From Roseovarius lutimaris (GTDB taxonomy: Bacteria; Pseudomonadota; Alphaproteobacteria; Rhodobacterales; Rhodobacteraceae), in assembly GCF_900115165.1 (NCBI RefSeq), contig NZ_FOVP01000014.1, positions 62,001-126,000 of the forward strand: a stretch of 64,000 nucleotides of DNA, given 5' to 3'. The notes beneath the pieces were generated by a model, which was not told the origin of the DNA, made no database searches, and worked only from the letters and a program-made list of their open reading frames with translations. Shown here in pieces: positions 42,359-50,046 of this stretch (position 1 is the stretch's first letter; each line of letters opens with the position of its first letter). Made by a program: the position numbers and the translations under genes.

Positions 42359-43276
42359 ATGCTACGCCCGTTTGCTTTATCTCTGATCCTTGGCCTTGCC
42401 GGTGCGGCGCAGGCCCAGAACACCCTGAGCGACCGGGTCACGCTCAGCCATGGCAGCTATTCTTCGGGCGGCGGCCTCACCATCGCCGCCGAGTTGCGGC
42501 CCAAGGACGGCCGCACCGCGCTTTGCGGCACATGGGCGCAAAGTGAACGCCAGTCGAGCTATACCTCGGGCACCGCCCGCAACATCGTGCAGCTCGCCAG
42601 CGTCTATGTCAAAGGGCAGCGGATCTACCAGGATCTTGGCTTCATGCCACAAACCGCGCCGCGACTGGATTATGCTGGCGCGCCCGCGCGCTGTGTGCTG
42701 ACCGACCTGCCATGGCGCGCGGGGCGTGTCCCCGAGGTCTTCTTGCCGCGCCAGCAGATCAGCCATAGCGCTGGCGGCGGCAGCGATCGCAACATTACCT
42801 TTCGCCAGACCGGCGCAGGAGCCATGGGCCAGGGGCTCGAACTGGTGCCGTTCCTGACGCGCAACAGCCACCTTCTGCGCCTTGCGCCGGGGCCGACTGT
42901 GGCCGAGGGGCGCTATAGCTCTGGTGGAGGGGTTCGCCTGGCCGCCGAAATGGTCTCGGTGAACGGGAACGCGCATCTCTGTGGGGTATGGTCTGACCTT
43001 CCGGGACAGGTGGACAGGACTGCGCCGCTGGGCCACGAAATCCTGCGCCGGAGCAGCGCCCGGCAAGGCGGCAAGACCGTGTTGAAGGATCTGAGCGGAT
43101 TGCGCCGCGTGCGGGCGCGCGCGGATTATACCGGCGTGGATGCAACCTGTCTCGACACCGGAGCCCCCTGGACAGCGCAGCATGCAAGCAAGGCCCTGAG
43201 CCTACGCCTGCCCGCCCAGATCGTCTATCGCAGCACCACGGCGCAAGGCCGCGAAGTGATCCGGTTTCAACCTTAA
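42359..43276 (+). CDS. Secreted protein with two tandem repeat domains, unknown function
   Basis: A 305-residue exported protein. A Sec signal peptide ends AQA-Q near residue 20. The mature protein is an internal duplication: unit one opens RVTLSHGSYSSGGGLTIAAELRP (about residue 27) and unit two VAEGRYSSGGGVRLAAEM (about 182). Each unit has paired Cys in the same places (ALCGTW ... ARCVLTD; HLCGVW ... ATCLDTG), probably making one disulfide per unit. I recognise no named family. Start at 42359 has GGAG eight bases upstream. Possibly a periplasmic binding or adhesion protein (speculation). Confidence 0.72.
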   Translation: MLRPFALSLILGLAGAAQAQNTLSDRVTLSHGSYSSGGGLTIAAELRPKDGRTALCGTWAQSERQSSYTSGTARNIVQLASVYVKGQRIYQDLGFMPQTAPRLDYAGAPARCVLTDLPWRAGRVPEVFLPRQQISHSAGGGSDRNITFRQTGAGAMGQGLELVPFLTRNSHLLRLAPGPTVAEGRYSSGGGVRLAAEMVSVNGNAHLCGVWSDLPGQVDRTAPLGHEILRRSSARQGGKTVLKDLSGLRRVRARADYTGVDATCLDTGAPWTAQHASKALSLRLPAQIVYRSTTAQGREVIRFQP

Positions 43277-43304
43277 AGCGGACCATAGCGATCTGATGTG
43301 GTTT

Positions 43305-43374
43305 CGTAGGGTGGGTGAAACCCACGCCCGTCAAGGCGGCCAAGGGCAAGAGCGTGGGTTTCACCCACCCTACG
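43305..43374. repeat. 23-bp perfect inverted repeat, dispersed palindrome
   Basis: Arms 43305-43327 and 43352-43374 are exact complements (core GTAGGGTGGGTGAAACCC) around a 24-base loop, 29 bp after the duplicated-domain gene and before the convergent protease gene. The same 23-bp word recurs at 59503-59525. Likely a bidirectional terminator or a REP/MITE-like element. Confidence 0.85.
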
Positions 43375-43391
43375 CATTTTGCCCCCCCGCC

Positions 43392-44219
43392 CTAGCCCAT
43401 CCGCCGCCCCGGCGGATCAAACGGCAGGAATTCCACCGCAGACTGTTTGACCGGCGAGGGGTAAAGCGTCATCAGATCAAGCACGCTTTGCGGCAGGCCA
43501 ACAGTGATCGGCAGGCCGAGATCAGTGGCTTCGGTCGGGGTCAGCGCATAATCATGGGTCCATTGGCCAGAGGTCAGCGTGTCGGCCAGAGCCTCGGCCT
43601 TGTTGCGCTCCATGCGTGGGGTCATGATCTCGACTGCGCCGCGTTTCACCTGGGCGGTGGCCTTGTCGCTCACATCGGCCAGCACAAGGGCGACATCCGA
43701 GACGTGTTCAATCGGCTTGGCATCGCGCGCGGCGATGATCGAGGCGGCGGAAATCCCCATGATCTGTGGGTCAATCGGGCCCAGCATCGAAAACTCGCCC
43801 ATCACGATTTCATCGGCGGCCAGAGCCATCAGCGTGCCGCCCGACATCGCATAGATCGGCACGAAAACCGTGACCTTGGCGGGATGCGCCTCAATCGCGC
43901 GGGCGATTTGCATCGAGGCGATCACAAGCCCACCGGGCGTGTGCAGCACAATATCAATCGGTGTCTCGTCCGGGGTGGCCTTGATCGCAGAGATGATGCT
44001 TTGCGCATCCTCAAGCCCGATCTGGCTGGACATGCTGAAGCCGAACAGGCTTCGCCTTTCCTGTCGGTGAATCATGGTGATCACCCGCGATCCCCGCTTG
44101 CGCTCGATTGTGCGGATCGCCTGCGCCCGGCGCAGCGCGAACACCCGCCCGGTCAGGATCGGTTGCAGGATCATCACCAGAAAAAACAGAAAGAAAACAG
44201 TCGAGAGGTTGAAATCCAT
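43392..44219 (-). CDS. Membrane-anchored Clp-fold serine protease (SDH proteinase-like)
   Basis: A 275-residue protein. An N-terminal membrane helix (about residues 5-22, STVFFLFFLVMILQPIL) anchors a ClpP/crotonase-fold domain. Catalytic-type motifs: IDIVLHTPGGLVIASMQIARAI near 87-108 (oxyanion region) and VPIYAMSGGTLMALAADEIVMG near 120-141 with the nucleophile Ser in SGG. The SDH proteinase (DUF114-like) family probably takes part in membrane protein quality control. The start at 44219 begins at the membrane helix; a start eight codons earlier is possible. Convergent with the repeat element downstream. Confidence 0.8.
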   Translation of the reverse strand: MDFNLSTVFFLFFLVMILQPILTGRVFALRRAQAIRTIERKRGSRVITMIHRQERRSLFGFSMSSQIGLEDAQSIISAIKATPDETPIDIVLHTPGGLVIASMQIARAIEAHPAKVTVFVPIYAMSGGTLMALAADEIVMGEFSMLGPIDPQIMGISAASIIAARDAKPIEHVSDVALVLADVSDKATAQVKRGAVEIMTPRMERNKAEALADTLTSGQWTHDYALTPTEATDLGLPITVGLPQSVLDLMTLYPSPVKQSAVEFLPFDPPGRRMG

Positions 44220-44385
44220 CGGGCAGGCACTTCTTTGTTGCATGGGCTAGGTTGAACGGTCGAATGATACATCTGTCGCAGACTGCGGTCATGTTGTGAA
44301 TTGAAAAACCCCGCCCGATGCGGCATTGATCCCTTTCAAAGACTCAAAGGCCATCAGGGCCACGGGCAGACAAGAGGCACAGGCG

Positions 44386-44736
44386 ATGACACGACTTCCA
44401 ACCCTTGGCATGATCCTCTTGTTGACGGGCTGCGGCGGCGCAAACGGATTCAAGGGCGACACCCGCAGCGTGCCGCGCGTCGCGCCTATGGCCTTTGGTC
44501 CAATCAGCACGGCCTGTGAGCAATCAGACCGCAAGGCCCGCTCGCGCGCGCTCTGTGGCTGTATTCAGGCGGTGGCGAATGACACGCTGACCGGCTCGCA
44601 GCAGCGCCGTGCGGTGAAATTTTATCGCGATCCGCACTCGGCCCAGGAAGTCCGCCAATCGGATCGCCCGGGCGACGAGCGATTCTGGCGTTCCTATGCG
44701 GCCTATGCAAAGCGTGCCGAACAGATCTGTCGCTAG
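44386..44736 (+). CDS. Small lipoprotein, unknown function
   Basis: A 116-residue protein with a lipoprotein signal MTRLPTLGMILLLTGCGG (lipid-bearing Cys near residue 16), then a short helical domain with a Cys pattern (CEQSDRKARSRALCGCIQAV, about residues 46-65) and a C-terminal Cys (AEQICR). The Cys set suggests disulfides. Similar small lipoproteins are common in Rhodobacteraceae but unnamed. GAGG lies eight bases upstream. Its stop is two bases from the convergent ABC-2 gene. Confidence 0.7.
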   Translation: MTRLPTLGMILLLTGCGGANGFKGDTRSVPRVAPMAFGPISTACEQSDRKARSRALCGCIQAVANDTLTGSQQRRAVKFYRDPHSAQEVRQSDRPGDERFWRSYAAYAKRAEQICR

Positions 44737-44738
44737 GC

Positions 44739-45569
44739 TCAGGCCTTGAGGCGATAGCCGGTCGCCAGCATCCGCCAGGCCACAAGGCAGACCGCCAACG
44801 TGGATGCGACGCCAACGGCAAGGCCAAGCACAGGTGAGCTGTCAGAAACGCCGATCACCCCATAACGCGCGCCGTCGATCAGATAGAAGATCGGGTTGAA
44901 ATGGGTGACGGTGTTAAGCACCGGCGGCAAGGCATCGACCGAGTAGAATGTACCCGACAGGAACGCGAGCGGCGTGACGATGAAATTGGTGATCGCCGCC
45001 ATCTGATCGAACTTGTCCGCGTAGATGCCCGCAATAATGCCCACGCCGCTCATGAAGGCCGCGCCAAGAAAGACAAAGGCCAGGGCCCAGAGTGGATGCT
45101 CGACCCCGATGCCAAGAAACACCAGCAGGCCAAGCCCTATGGCAAAGGCCACCAACAGGCCCCGCCCGGTGCCGCCCGCAAGATAGCCCAGCACAAGTTC
45201 GCCGCCGCTCAGCGGTGGCATCAGGGTGTCGACGATATTGCCCTGCACCTTGGAAATCACGATCGAGGATGAGGCATTGGCAAACGCGTTCTGAATGACG
45301 GTCATCATCAGGATGCCCGGCGCGATGAAGGTGGTAAAGCTTACCCCCATCACATCGCCCCGGCGCGGGCCGATGGCGATGCTGAAGATCAGCAGGAACA
45401 GACCGGCGGTGACCAGCGGCGCCAGCAAGGTCTGGGTCCAGACCGCCAGAAAGCGGCGCACCTCGCGTTCGGCCAATGTTGCCAGCCCAAGCCAGTTGAC
45501 CCGGCCAAAGCGCCGTGTGCCCATTGTCAAAGGCTCTGCTGGGTGGTTCTGGTCGCGTGCCTGCGTCAT
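44739..45569 (-). CDS. ABC-2 type transporter permease
   Basis: A 276-residue membrane protein with six helices of the ABC-2 family (NodJ/YadH-like). The family signature TPLAFLSGTFYSVDALPPVLNTVTHFNPIFYLIDGARYGVIG lies across about residues 196-237. No ATPase gene is adjacent, so the partner must be elsewhere. Start at 45569 has GAGGAG upstream; an in-frame extension of 64 codons is not supported. Substrate unknown (drug, polysaccharide or lipid are known for the family). Confidence 0.85.
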   Translation of the reverse strand: MTQARDQNHPAEPLTMGTRRFGRVNWLGLATLAEREVRRFLAVWTQTLLAPLVTAGLFLLIFSIAIGPRRGDVMGVSFTTFIAPGILMMTVIQNAFANASSSIVISKVQGNIVDTLMPPLSGGELVLGYLAGGTGRGLLVAFAIGLGLLVFLGIGVEHPLWALAFVFLGAAFMSGVGIIAGIYADKFDQMAAITNFIVTPLAFLSGTFYSVDALPPVLNTVTHFNPIFYLIDGARYGVIGVSDSSPVLGLAVGVASTLAVCLVAWRMLATGYRLKA

Positions 45570-45773
45570 CTCGGTCTCCTCATTTCTGGCGGCGCGTGCG
45601 GCCGATCCTTCCGGGGCGACCCCGCTTTCGGCCTGCACAGGCCGAAATTGACGGCCTGCGGATCGATTCGATGCCTTGTAACTCAGCCGCCAGTGATTAG
45701 AATAGGCCCTTGATCGAATTTGCAAGGCGGCGGGCCATTGACCCGGGCCGCCTTTTGACATGAGGAAGCCCCG

Positions 45774-46370
45774 ATGTCCTGGAACGACGAACGCGTTGAA
45801 GTGTTGAAAAAGATGTGGGGGGAGGGTCAGTCGGCCAGCCAGATCGCAAAAGAGCTAGGCGGCGTGACCCGAAATGCGGTGATCGGCAAGGTACATCGTC
45901 TGGGCCTGTCGAACCGCAACGGGTCGGGTGGGGCAGCCGCCACCACCGCAAGTGCCGCCTCTGACGCCAAGGCGAAAGCCGCGCCCGAGGCCAAGGCCAA
46001 ACCCGCCGCCCCGAAACCGGCGCCAAAGCCCGCGCCGAAACCCGAAACCGTCGCCGAAGCAGCCCCTGCGCCCGCGCCGGTGAGCCGGATCAAGGCGATT
46101 ATTCCCGCAGGTCAGCCCCTGCCGCCACAACCCTCGGCCAATGAGATCGACCCTGCGGCCCTTGCCAAGGTGAGCGAAGTCGAAAAGAAGGCCAAGCGCC
46201 TGAGCTTGATGGAGCTGACCGAGCGGACCTGCAAGTGGCCGGTGGGCGACCCTGCAACGCCGGATTTCTGGTTCTGCGGCCTGCCGGTGCAAGCGGGAAA
46301 GCCCTATTGCGAAGCCCATGTCGGCGTTGCCTTTCAACCGATGAGCAGCCGCCGCGACCGCAAGCGGTAA
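45774..46370 (+). CDS. gcrA: GcrA cell-cycle regulator
   Basis: A 198-residue GcrA protein. The N-terminal DNA-binding domain MSWNDERVEVLKKMWGEGQS to ITRNAVIGKVHRLGLSNR-like residues (1-47) is highly typical. A central Ala/Pro/Lys-rich linker (about 55-105) leads to a C-terminal domain with CKWPVGDPATPDFWFCGLPVQAGKPYCEAH (about 152-181), which in GcrA contacts sigma-70. GcrA stimulates transcription from CcrM-methylated (GANTC) promoters in alphaproteobacteria. GAGGAA precedes the start. Confidence 0.95.
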   Translation: MSWNDERVEVLKKMWGEGQSASQIAKELGGVTRNAVIGKVHRLGLSNRNGSGGAAATTASAASDAKAKAAPEAKAKPAAPKPAPKPAPKPETVAEAAPAPAPVSRIKAIIPAGQPLPPQPSANEIDPAALAKVSEVEKKAKRLSLMELTERTCKWPVGDPATPDFWFCGLPVQAGKPYCEAHVGVAFQPMSSRRDRKR

Positions 46371-46505
46371 CCCCGCGTCTGATCCGTTTGAAAAAGCGGT
46401 GCGCGCTGACGCGCGCGCTGTTTTCAGGATTGGCGCATGGAGAAACGGCAGCGTTTTCTGTTTGCCCGCGCGCCTTTGGGTGGTCCGGGATGCGCTCCGC
46501 GCGGG

Positions 46506-46527
46506 GATATTTAGGGCCAGAAGAAAC
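46506..46527 (-). repeat. 22-bp dispersed repeat, copy 2 (inverted, one mismatch)
   Basis: Matches the 22-bp word at 29869-29890 and 49985-50006 on the opposite strand with a single difference. It lies 136 bp after gcrA in a space of 241 bp without genes. Confidence 0.8.
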
Positions 46528-46611
46528 AGGCCTGCAAAAACCTTGGACGCTTAGATATTTCTTCACTCTTGCCGCCCTATGATCCGGAAAGGCTTTGGAT
46601 AAGGGGGCGGC

Positions 46612-47685
46612 ATGAGCAATTCCACACCATTGGCGCGCATATCCGTGTCACCGCAGGCAGGTGCAAGCGCCCATCTGTCGCGCCGTCAGAAGGCCGCGAT
46701 TATCGTACGGTTTTTATTGAACGAAGGCGCGGATGTGCCCTTGACCGATTTGCCGGAAGCTTTGCAGGCGCAGCTTACGACGCAATTGGGGTCGATGCGC
46801 TATGTTGACCGATCGACCCTGGCCGATGTTGTGGCCGAGTTTGCACAGGAACTGGAAGGCATGGGCCTTACCTTTCCGCGCGGCATGGCCGGGGCTCTGA
46901 CGGCCCTTGATGGGAGAATCAGTCCGCAGACCGCCGCGAGGCTGCGCAAGGAGGCCGGCGTGCGCCAATACGGCGACCCGTGGGAATTGATCCGGCAGGC
47001 CGAGTTGAAAGCATTGATTCCGATGATCGAAAGTGAAAGCGCCGAGGTGGCGGCGGTGATATTGTCGAAACTGGATGTGGCCCGCGCCGCCGAATTGCTT
47101 GGCAAGCTGCCGGGCGACAAGGCGCGCCGGATTACCTATGCGGTGTCGCAAACCGGATCGGTCAGCCCGGCGGCGGTGGATCGAATCGGGCTGGCGCTTG
47201 CGGCACAGTTGCATGATGCCCCCGAAACCGCCTTTGATCAGGGCGCGGTCGAGCGGGTTGGCGCGATCTTGAATTCGTCGCCTGCGGCCACGCGCGACGA
47301 TGTGCTGGTCGGGCTCGATGAGACCGATCAGGATTTTGCCACCCTTGTGCGGCGCGCCATCTTTACCTTTGTCCATATCCCCGAGAGGGTCAAAGCCGTC
47401 GATATCCCACGTGTGATGCGCGAGGTTGATCAGCCGGTTCTGGTGACGGCGCTTGCGGCGGCCTCGGCAGGGGATCTGGCGGCTGTCGCCGATTTCATTC
47501 TGGAGAATATGAGCAAGCGCATGGCCGAAGCGATCCGCGAAGAAATGCAAGAGCTTGGCCGCGTAAAAGGGCGTGACGGAGAAGAGGCGATGATAGCGGT
47601 GGTCAACGCCATTCGCACCCTGGAAGCCGGGGGCGAAATTTCCCTCGTGGTGGCGGATGAGGACAGCGATGAGGAGGAGGATTAG
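46612..47685 (+). CDS. fliG: Flagellar motor switch protein FliG-like
   Basis: A 357-residue FliG homologue. Early part LSRRQKAAIIVRFLLNEGADVPLTDLPE (about residues 23-50) matches the N-terminal domain; the middle has MIESESAEVAAVILSKLDVARAAELLGKLPGDKARRITY (about 142-180); the C-terminal part has FVHIPERVKAVDIPRVMREVDQPVLVTALAAA (about 256-290) and ENMSKRMAEAIREEM. The C-terminus is a run of acidic residues (DEDSDEEED) not usual in FliG. It stands alone, without other flagellar genes, as I recall for some roseobacters. It forms the cytoplasmic rotor ring in flagellated cells. Confidence 0.82.
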   Translation: MSNSTPLARISVSPQAGASAHLSRRQKAAIIVRFLLNEGADVPLTDLPEALQAQLTTQLGSMRYVDRSTLADVVAEFAQELEGMGLTFPRGMAGALTALDGRISPQTAARLRKEAGVRQYGDPWELIRQAELKALIPMIESESAEVAAVILSKLDVARAAELLGKLPGDKARRITYAVSQTGSVSPAAVDRIGLALAAQLHDAPETAFDQGAVERVGAILNSSPAATRDDVLVGLDETDQDFATLVRRAIFTFVHIPERVKAVDIPRVMREVDQPVLVTALAAASAGDLAAVADFILENMSKRMAEAIREEMQELGRVKGRDGEEAMIAVVNAIRTLEAGGEISLVVADEDSDEEED

Positions 47686-47716
47686 ATCAGATCAAACACG
47701 CTGGACAGGCGCGCAC

Positions 47717-48076
47717 ATGGCCTCTACGATCCATCCCATGAGTGATACAGATGGACGCCGCTGGCATGATATGGGCGGACAGGACGCAGGGCCTGTTCCG
47801 ATGGAGGGGCATGATTTTGCCCTCTGGGAAAAGCGCGTCGATGCGCTGATGGTTTTGTGCGGCTCCAAGGGGCTCTTCACCGTGGACGGGTTGCGCCGCG
47901 CGCTTGAGGACATGGGTGAGGACGCCTTTGAAAAGCACAGCTATTACGAACGCTGGATCGCGGCGGTAAATCAGAACCTTATCGAGGCCGGGATTTACAC
48001 CCTGGAAGAGCTTGGCACCCGGATGGAAGAGATCGCCGCGCGCGGACCGACATATGGCGAGGCGCAAAATGGCTGA
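47717..48076 (+). CDS. Nitrile hydratase/thiocyanate hydrolase beta-type N-terminal subunit
   Basis: A 119-residue protein matching the N-terminal half of nitrile hydratase beta (WHDMGGQDAGPVPMEGHDFALWEKRVDALMVLC, then HSYYERWIAAVNQNLIEAGIYTLEEL). The usual 210-220-residue beta chain is here divided into this gene and the next. Start uncertain: ATG 47717 has an AGG seven bases upstream; ATG 47738 is the alternative. A related family, the NHase accessory protein, also resembles the beta N-half and is the other possible reading. First gene of a coupled three-gene set. Confidence 0.78.
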   Translation: MASTIHPMSDTDGRRWHDMGGQDAGPVPMEGHDFALWEKRVDALMVLCGSKGLFTVDGLRRALEDMGEDAFEKHSYYERWIAAVNQNLIEAGIYTLEELGTRMEEIAARGPTYGEAQNG

Positions 48077-48332
48077 GCGGGTGCGTGTCAGGGCGATGAT
48101 GCCGCCGGGCCATGTGCGTGCGCCCGTCTATCTGCGCGGCAAGGAGGGTGTCATCGAGCGCCCGCTTGGTGCCTTTCACAACCCCGAGCAACTGGCCTAT
48201 GGCCTGTCCGCCGAAAAAAAGCCGCTTTACCGGGTGCGCTTTCGCATGGCTGAGCTTTGGGGTGAAACGGCGGAAAACCCCAACGATACGCTTGATGCCG
48301 AAATTTACGAACACTGGCTCGAAAGGCTCTGA
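48069..48332 (+). CDS. Nitrile hydratase/thiocyanate hydrolase beta-type C-terminal subunit (SH3-like)
   Basis: An 87-residue SH3-fold protein equal to the C-terminal half of nitrile hydratase beta: MPPGHVRAPVYLRGKEGVIERPLGAFHNPE (about residues 11-40), then LYRVRFRMAELWGE near 53-66. GAGG lies seven bases upstream and the gene overlaps the preceding one by eight bases. The three-chain architecture (beta-N, beta-C, alpha-like) is that of thiocyanate hydrolase, so that activity must be considered beside nitrile hydratase. Confidence 0.82.
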   Translation: MAERVRVRAMMPPGHVRAPVYLRGKEGVIERPLGAFHNPEQLAYGLSAEKKPLYRVRFRMAELWGETAENPNDTLDAEIYEHWLERL

Positions 48333-48335
48333 GCG

Positions 48336-48992
48336 ATGCCCCATGACCATCCCGACCATGCGCATGATCACGACCACGGCCTAAGCCCTTCTGGTCACCC
48401 CTACCGCGCCGACAATGATGAACCGCTCACCTATTGGCAGCGCATGGAAATTGCGGTGCGCGAGCTTTTGATCGAAAAGGCCAGGGTTAGCCCGGCGGAA
48501 ATCACTGCCCAGATCGAGGTGATGGATGCCCGCAGCCCTGCCAATGGTGCCGCCGTCGTTGCCCGCGCCTGGAGCGATCCGGCGTTCAAGACGCGGCTTT
48601 TGGCCGATGCCGGCGCGGCCAGTCGCGAGATGGGGTTCGATATCGGGCCGCTCAACCTGATTGCAGTGGAAAACACCGACAGCGTTCATAACCTTATCGT
48701 CTGCACGTTGTGCTCTTGCTATCCGCGCAATCTTTTGGGCCTGCCACCCGATTGGTACAAAACCCGCGAATACCGAAGCCGCGCCGTCCGCGAACCGCGC
48801 GCCGTGTTGCGTGAGTTTGGCGTTGATCTGCCCGAAAGCACTCGCATTCGCGTACACGACAGTACCGCCGATATGCGCTATATCGTGCTTCCCGCCCGCC
48901 CGGCTGGCACCGACAAGATGACCGAGGCTGAATTGGCCGACCTTGTCACCCGCGATGCGATGATCGGTACAGGTCTGGCGCGCACCCCCTGA
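48336..48992 (+). CDS. Cobalt-type nitrile hydratase alpha / thiocyanate hydrolase gamma-like catalytic subunit
   Basis: A 218-residue catalytic subunit. The metal motif is VCTLCSC (Cys123, Cys126, Ser127, Cys128), where Thr in position two marks the cobalt type. It is followed by YPRNLLGLPPDWYKTREYRSRAVREPRAVLREFG pieces; the usual Pro-Trp-Pro after the metal loop is Pro-Arg-Asn here. The N-terminus (about residues 3-14) is a His/Asp-rich segment, HDHPDHAHDHDHG, perhaps for cobalt loading. It converts nitriles to amides, or thiocyanate to COS and ammonia, if like the three-subunit form. Starts three bases after the SH3 gene. Confidence 0.85.
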   Translation: MPHDHPDHAHDHDHGLSPSGHPYRADNDEPLTYWQRMEIAVRELLIEKARVSPAEITAQIEVMDARSPANGAAVVARAWSDPAFKTRLLADAGAASREMGFDIGPLNLIAVENTDSVHNLIVCTLCSCYPRNLLGLPPDWYKTREYRSRAVREPRAVLREFGVDLPESTRIRVHDSTADMRYIVLPARPAGTDKMTEAELADLVTRDAMIGTGLARTP

Positions 48993-49052
48993 CCGGCTTA
49001 TGCTTGGGGCGCAGGGGTATACGCAGGACCCGCAACATCAAGGCGCCCCGGC

Positions 49053-49979
49053 ATGAGCGACACCCTCGACCGCATCACCGATACCGCTGGCGGCTTAGCC
49101 ATGTACGCGCCCATCGCGCTGACAAAACTTCTGCCGTACCACCTGCGCATTCCCGTCATGGGCTGGCTGACCGCGCGCATGGTCGCACCGATCGCAGGCT
49201 ATGACAAACGTGTGCGTGACAACCTTGCGCATGTCCTGCCCGCGCTTGCCGAAGCAGACGTGCGGCGGCTGATGCGTGCGGTACCCGACACTGCCGGGCG
49301 CAACATGGCAGAGCTTTTTTCCACCCCAGAGTTTATCGCCCGCGCACGAAAATCACGGGTCTATGGTCCCGGCCTTGCCATGATCCGCACGGCCCGGGCC
49401 AAAGGCCAGCCGATCATCTTTGTCACCGGCCATTTCGGAAGCTTCAACGCCGCCCGCATCGCCCTGATCGAACAGGGGTTCGAAATGGGCGTGTTTTACC
49501 GCCCAATGAAAAACACATGGTTCAACACCCGCTACACTGCGGCGATGGGGGCGCTGAGCCAACCGATGTTCAAACAGGGGCGGCGCGGCAAGGTGCAAAT
49601 GGTCAAGCACCTGCGCGGCGGCGGGGTTCTGGCCATTCTCACCGATCTCAACGCCCATGACGGCGTGCCGCTCGATTTCTTCGGCAAACCGGCGCTCTCG
49701 TCCCTCGCCACGGCCGGACTGGCCCTGAAATTCAACGCGCCGCTGGTGCCCATATGGGGCATACGCTCGGAAAACGGGCTTGATTTTGAAATTCTGGTTG
49801 AAGAGCCGATACCACCGAGTAATCCGGTCACCATGACCCAAGAGGTCAACCGCCGGTTAGAGCGTCAGGTGCGCGACCGCATGGATCAGTGGTTCTGGAT
49901 TCACCGCCGCTGGAAAGATGGCACCGGGCCGATGGCCGATCGCGGGGCCAAAAAGCTGCCAGATCGGCAAAAAGACTGA
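49053..49979 (+). CDS. LpxL/HtrB-like lipid A acyltransferase family protein
   Basis: A 308-residue lysophospholipid/lipid A biosynthesis acyltransferase. An N-terminal hydrophobic part leads to the acyltransferase fold: IIFVTGHFGSFNA near residues 121-133, VFYRPMKNTWFNTRY near 150-164, and VLAILTDLNAHDGVPLDFFGKPA near 192-214. The usual catalytic HX4(D/E) motif reads HX4N here (His-Phe-Gly-Ser-Phe-Asn), a change in a key acid. It might act on other acyl acceptors or be less active. A perfect hairpin terminator follows. Confidence 0.82.
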   Translation: MSDTLDRITDTAGGLAMYAPIALTKLLPYHLRIPVMGWLTARMVAPIAGYDKRVRDNLAHVLPALAEADVRRLMRAVPDTAGRNMAELFSTPEFIARARKSRVYGPGLAMIRTARAKGQPIIFVTGHFGSFNAARIALIEQGFEMGVFYRPMKNTWFNTRYTAAMGALSQPMFKQGRRGKVQMVKHLRGGGVLAILTDLNAHDGVPLDFFGKPALSSLATAGLALKFNAPLVPIWGIRSENGLDFEILVEEPIPPSNPVTMTQEVNRRLERQVRDRMDQWFWIHRRWKDGTGPMADRGAKKLPDRQKD

Positions 49980-49984
49980 GCGCA

Positions 49985-50006
49985 GTTTCTTCTGGCTCTA
50001 AATATC
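49985..50006 (+). repeat. 22-bp dispersed repeat, copy 3
   Basis: Identical to 29869-29890 and found six bases after the acyltransferase stop, just before the hairpin at 50019-50035. Confidence 0.85.
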
Positions 50007-50018
50007 CCAGGGGGGGTG

Positions 50019-50035
50019 GGGGGACAGCGTCCCCC
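50019..50035. terminator. Bidirectional hairpin terminator between acyltransferase and hemF
   Basis: GGGGGAC-AGC-GTCCCCC is a perfect 7-bp stem followed by GTTTT on the plus strand. It lies between two convergent genes and is the best copy of the repeat also present at 39403-39452. Confidence 0.7.
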
Positions 50036-50046
50036 GTTTTACCCGC

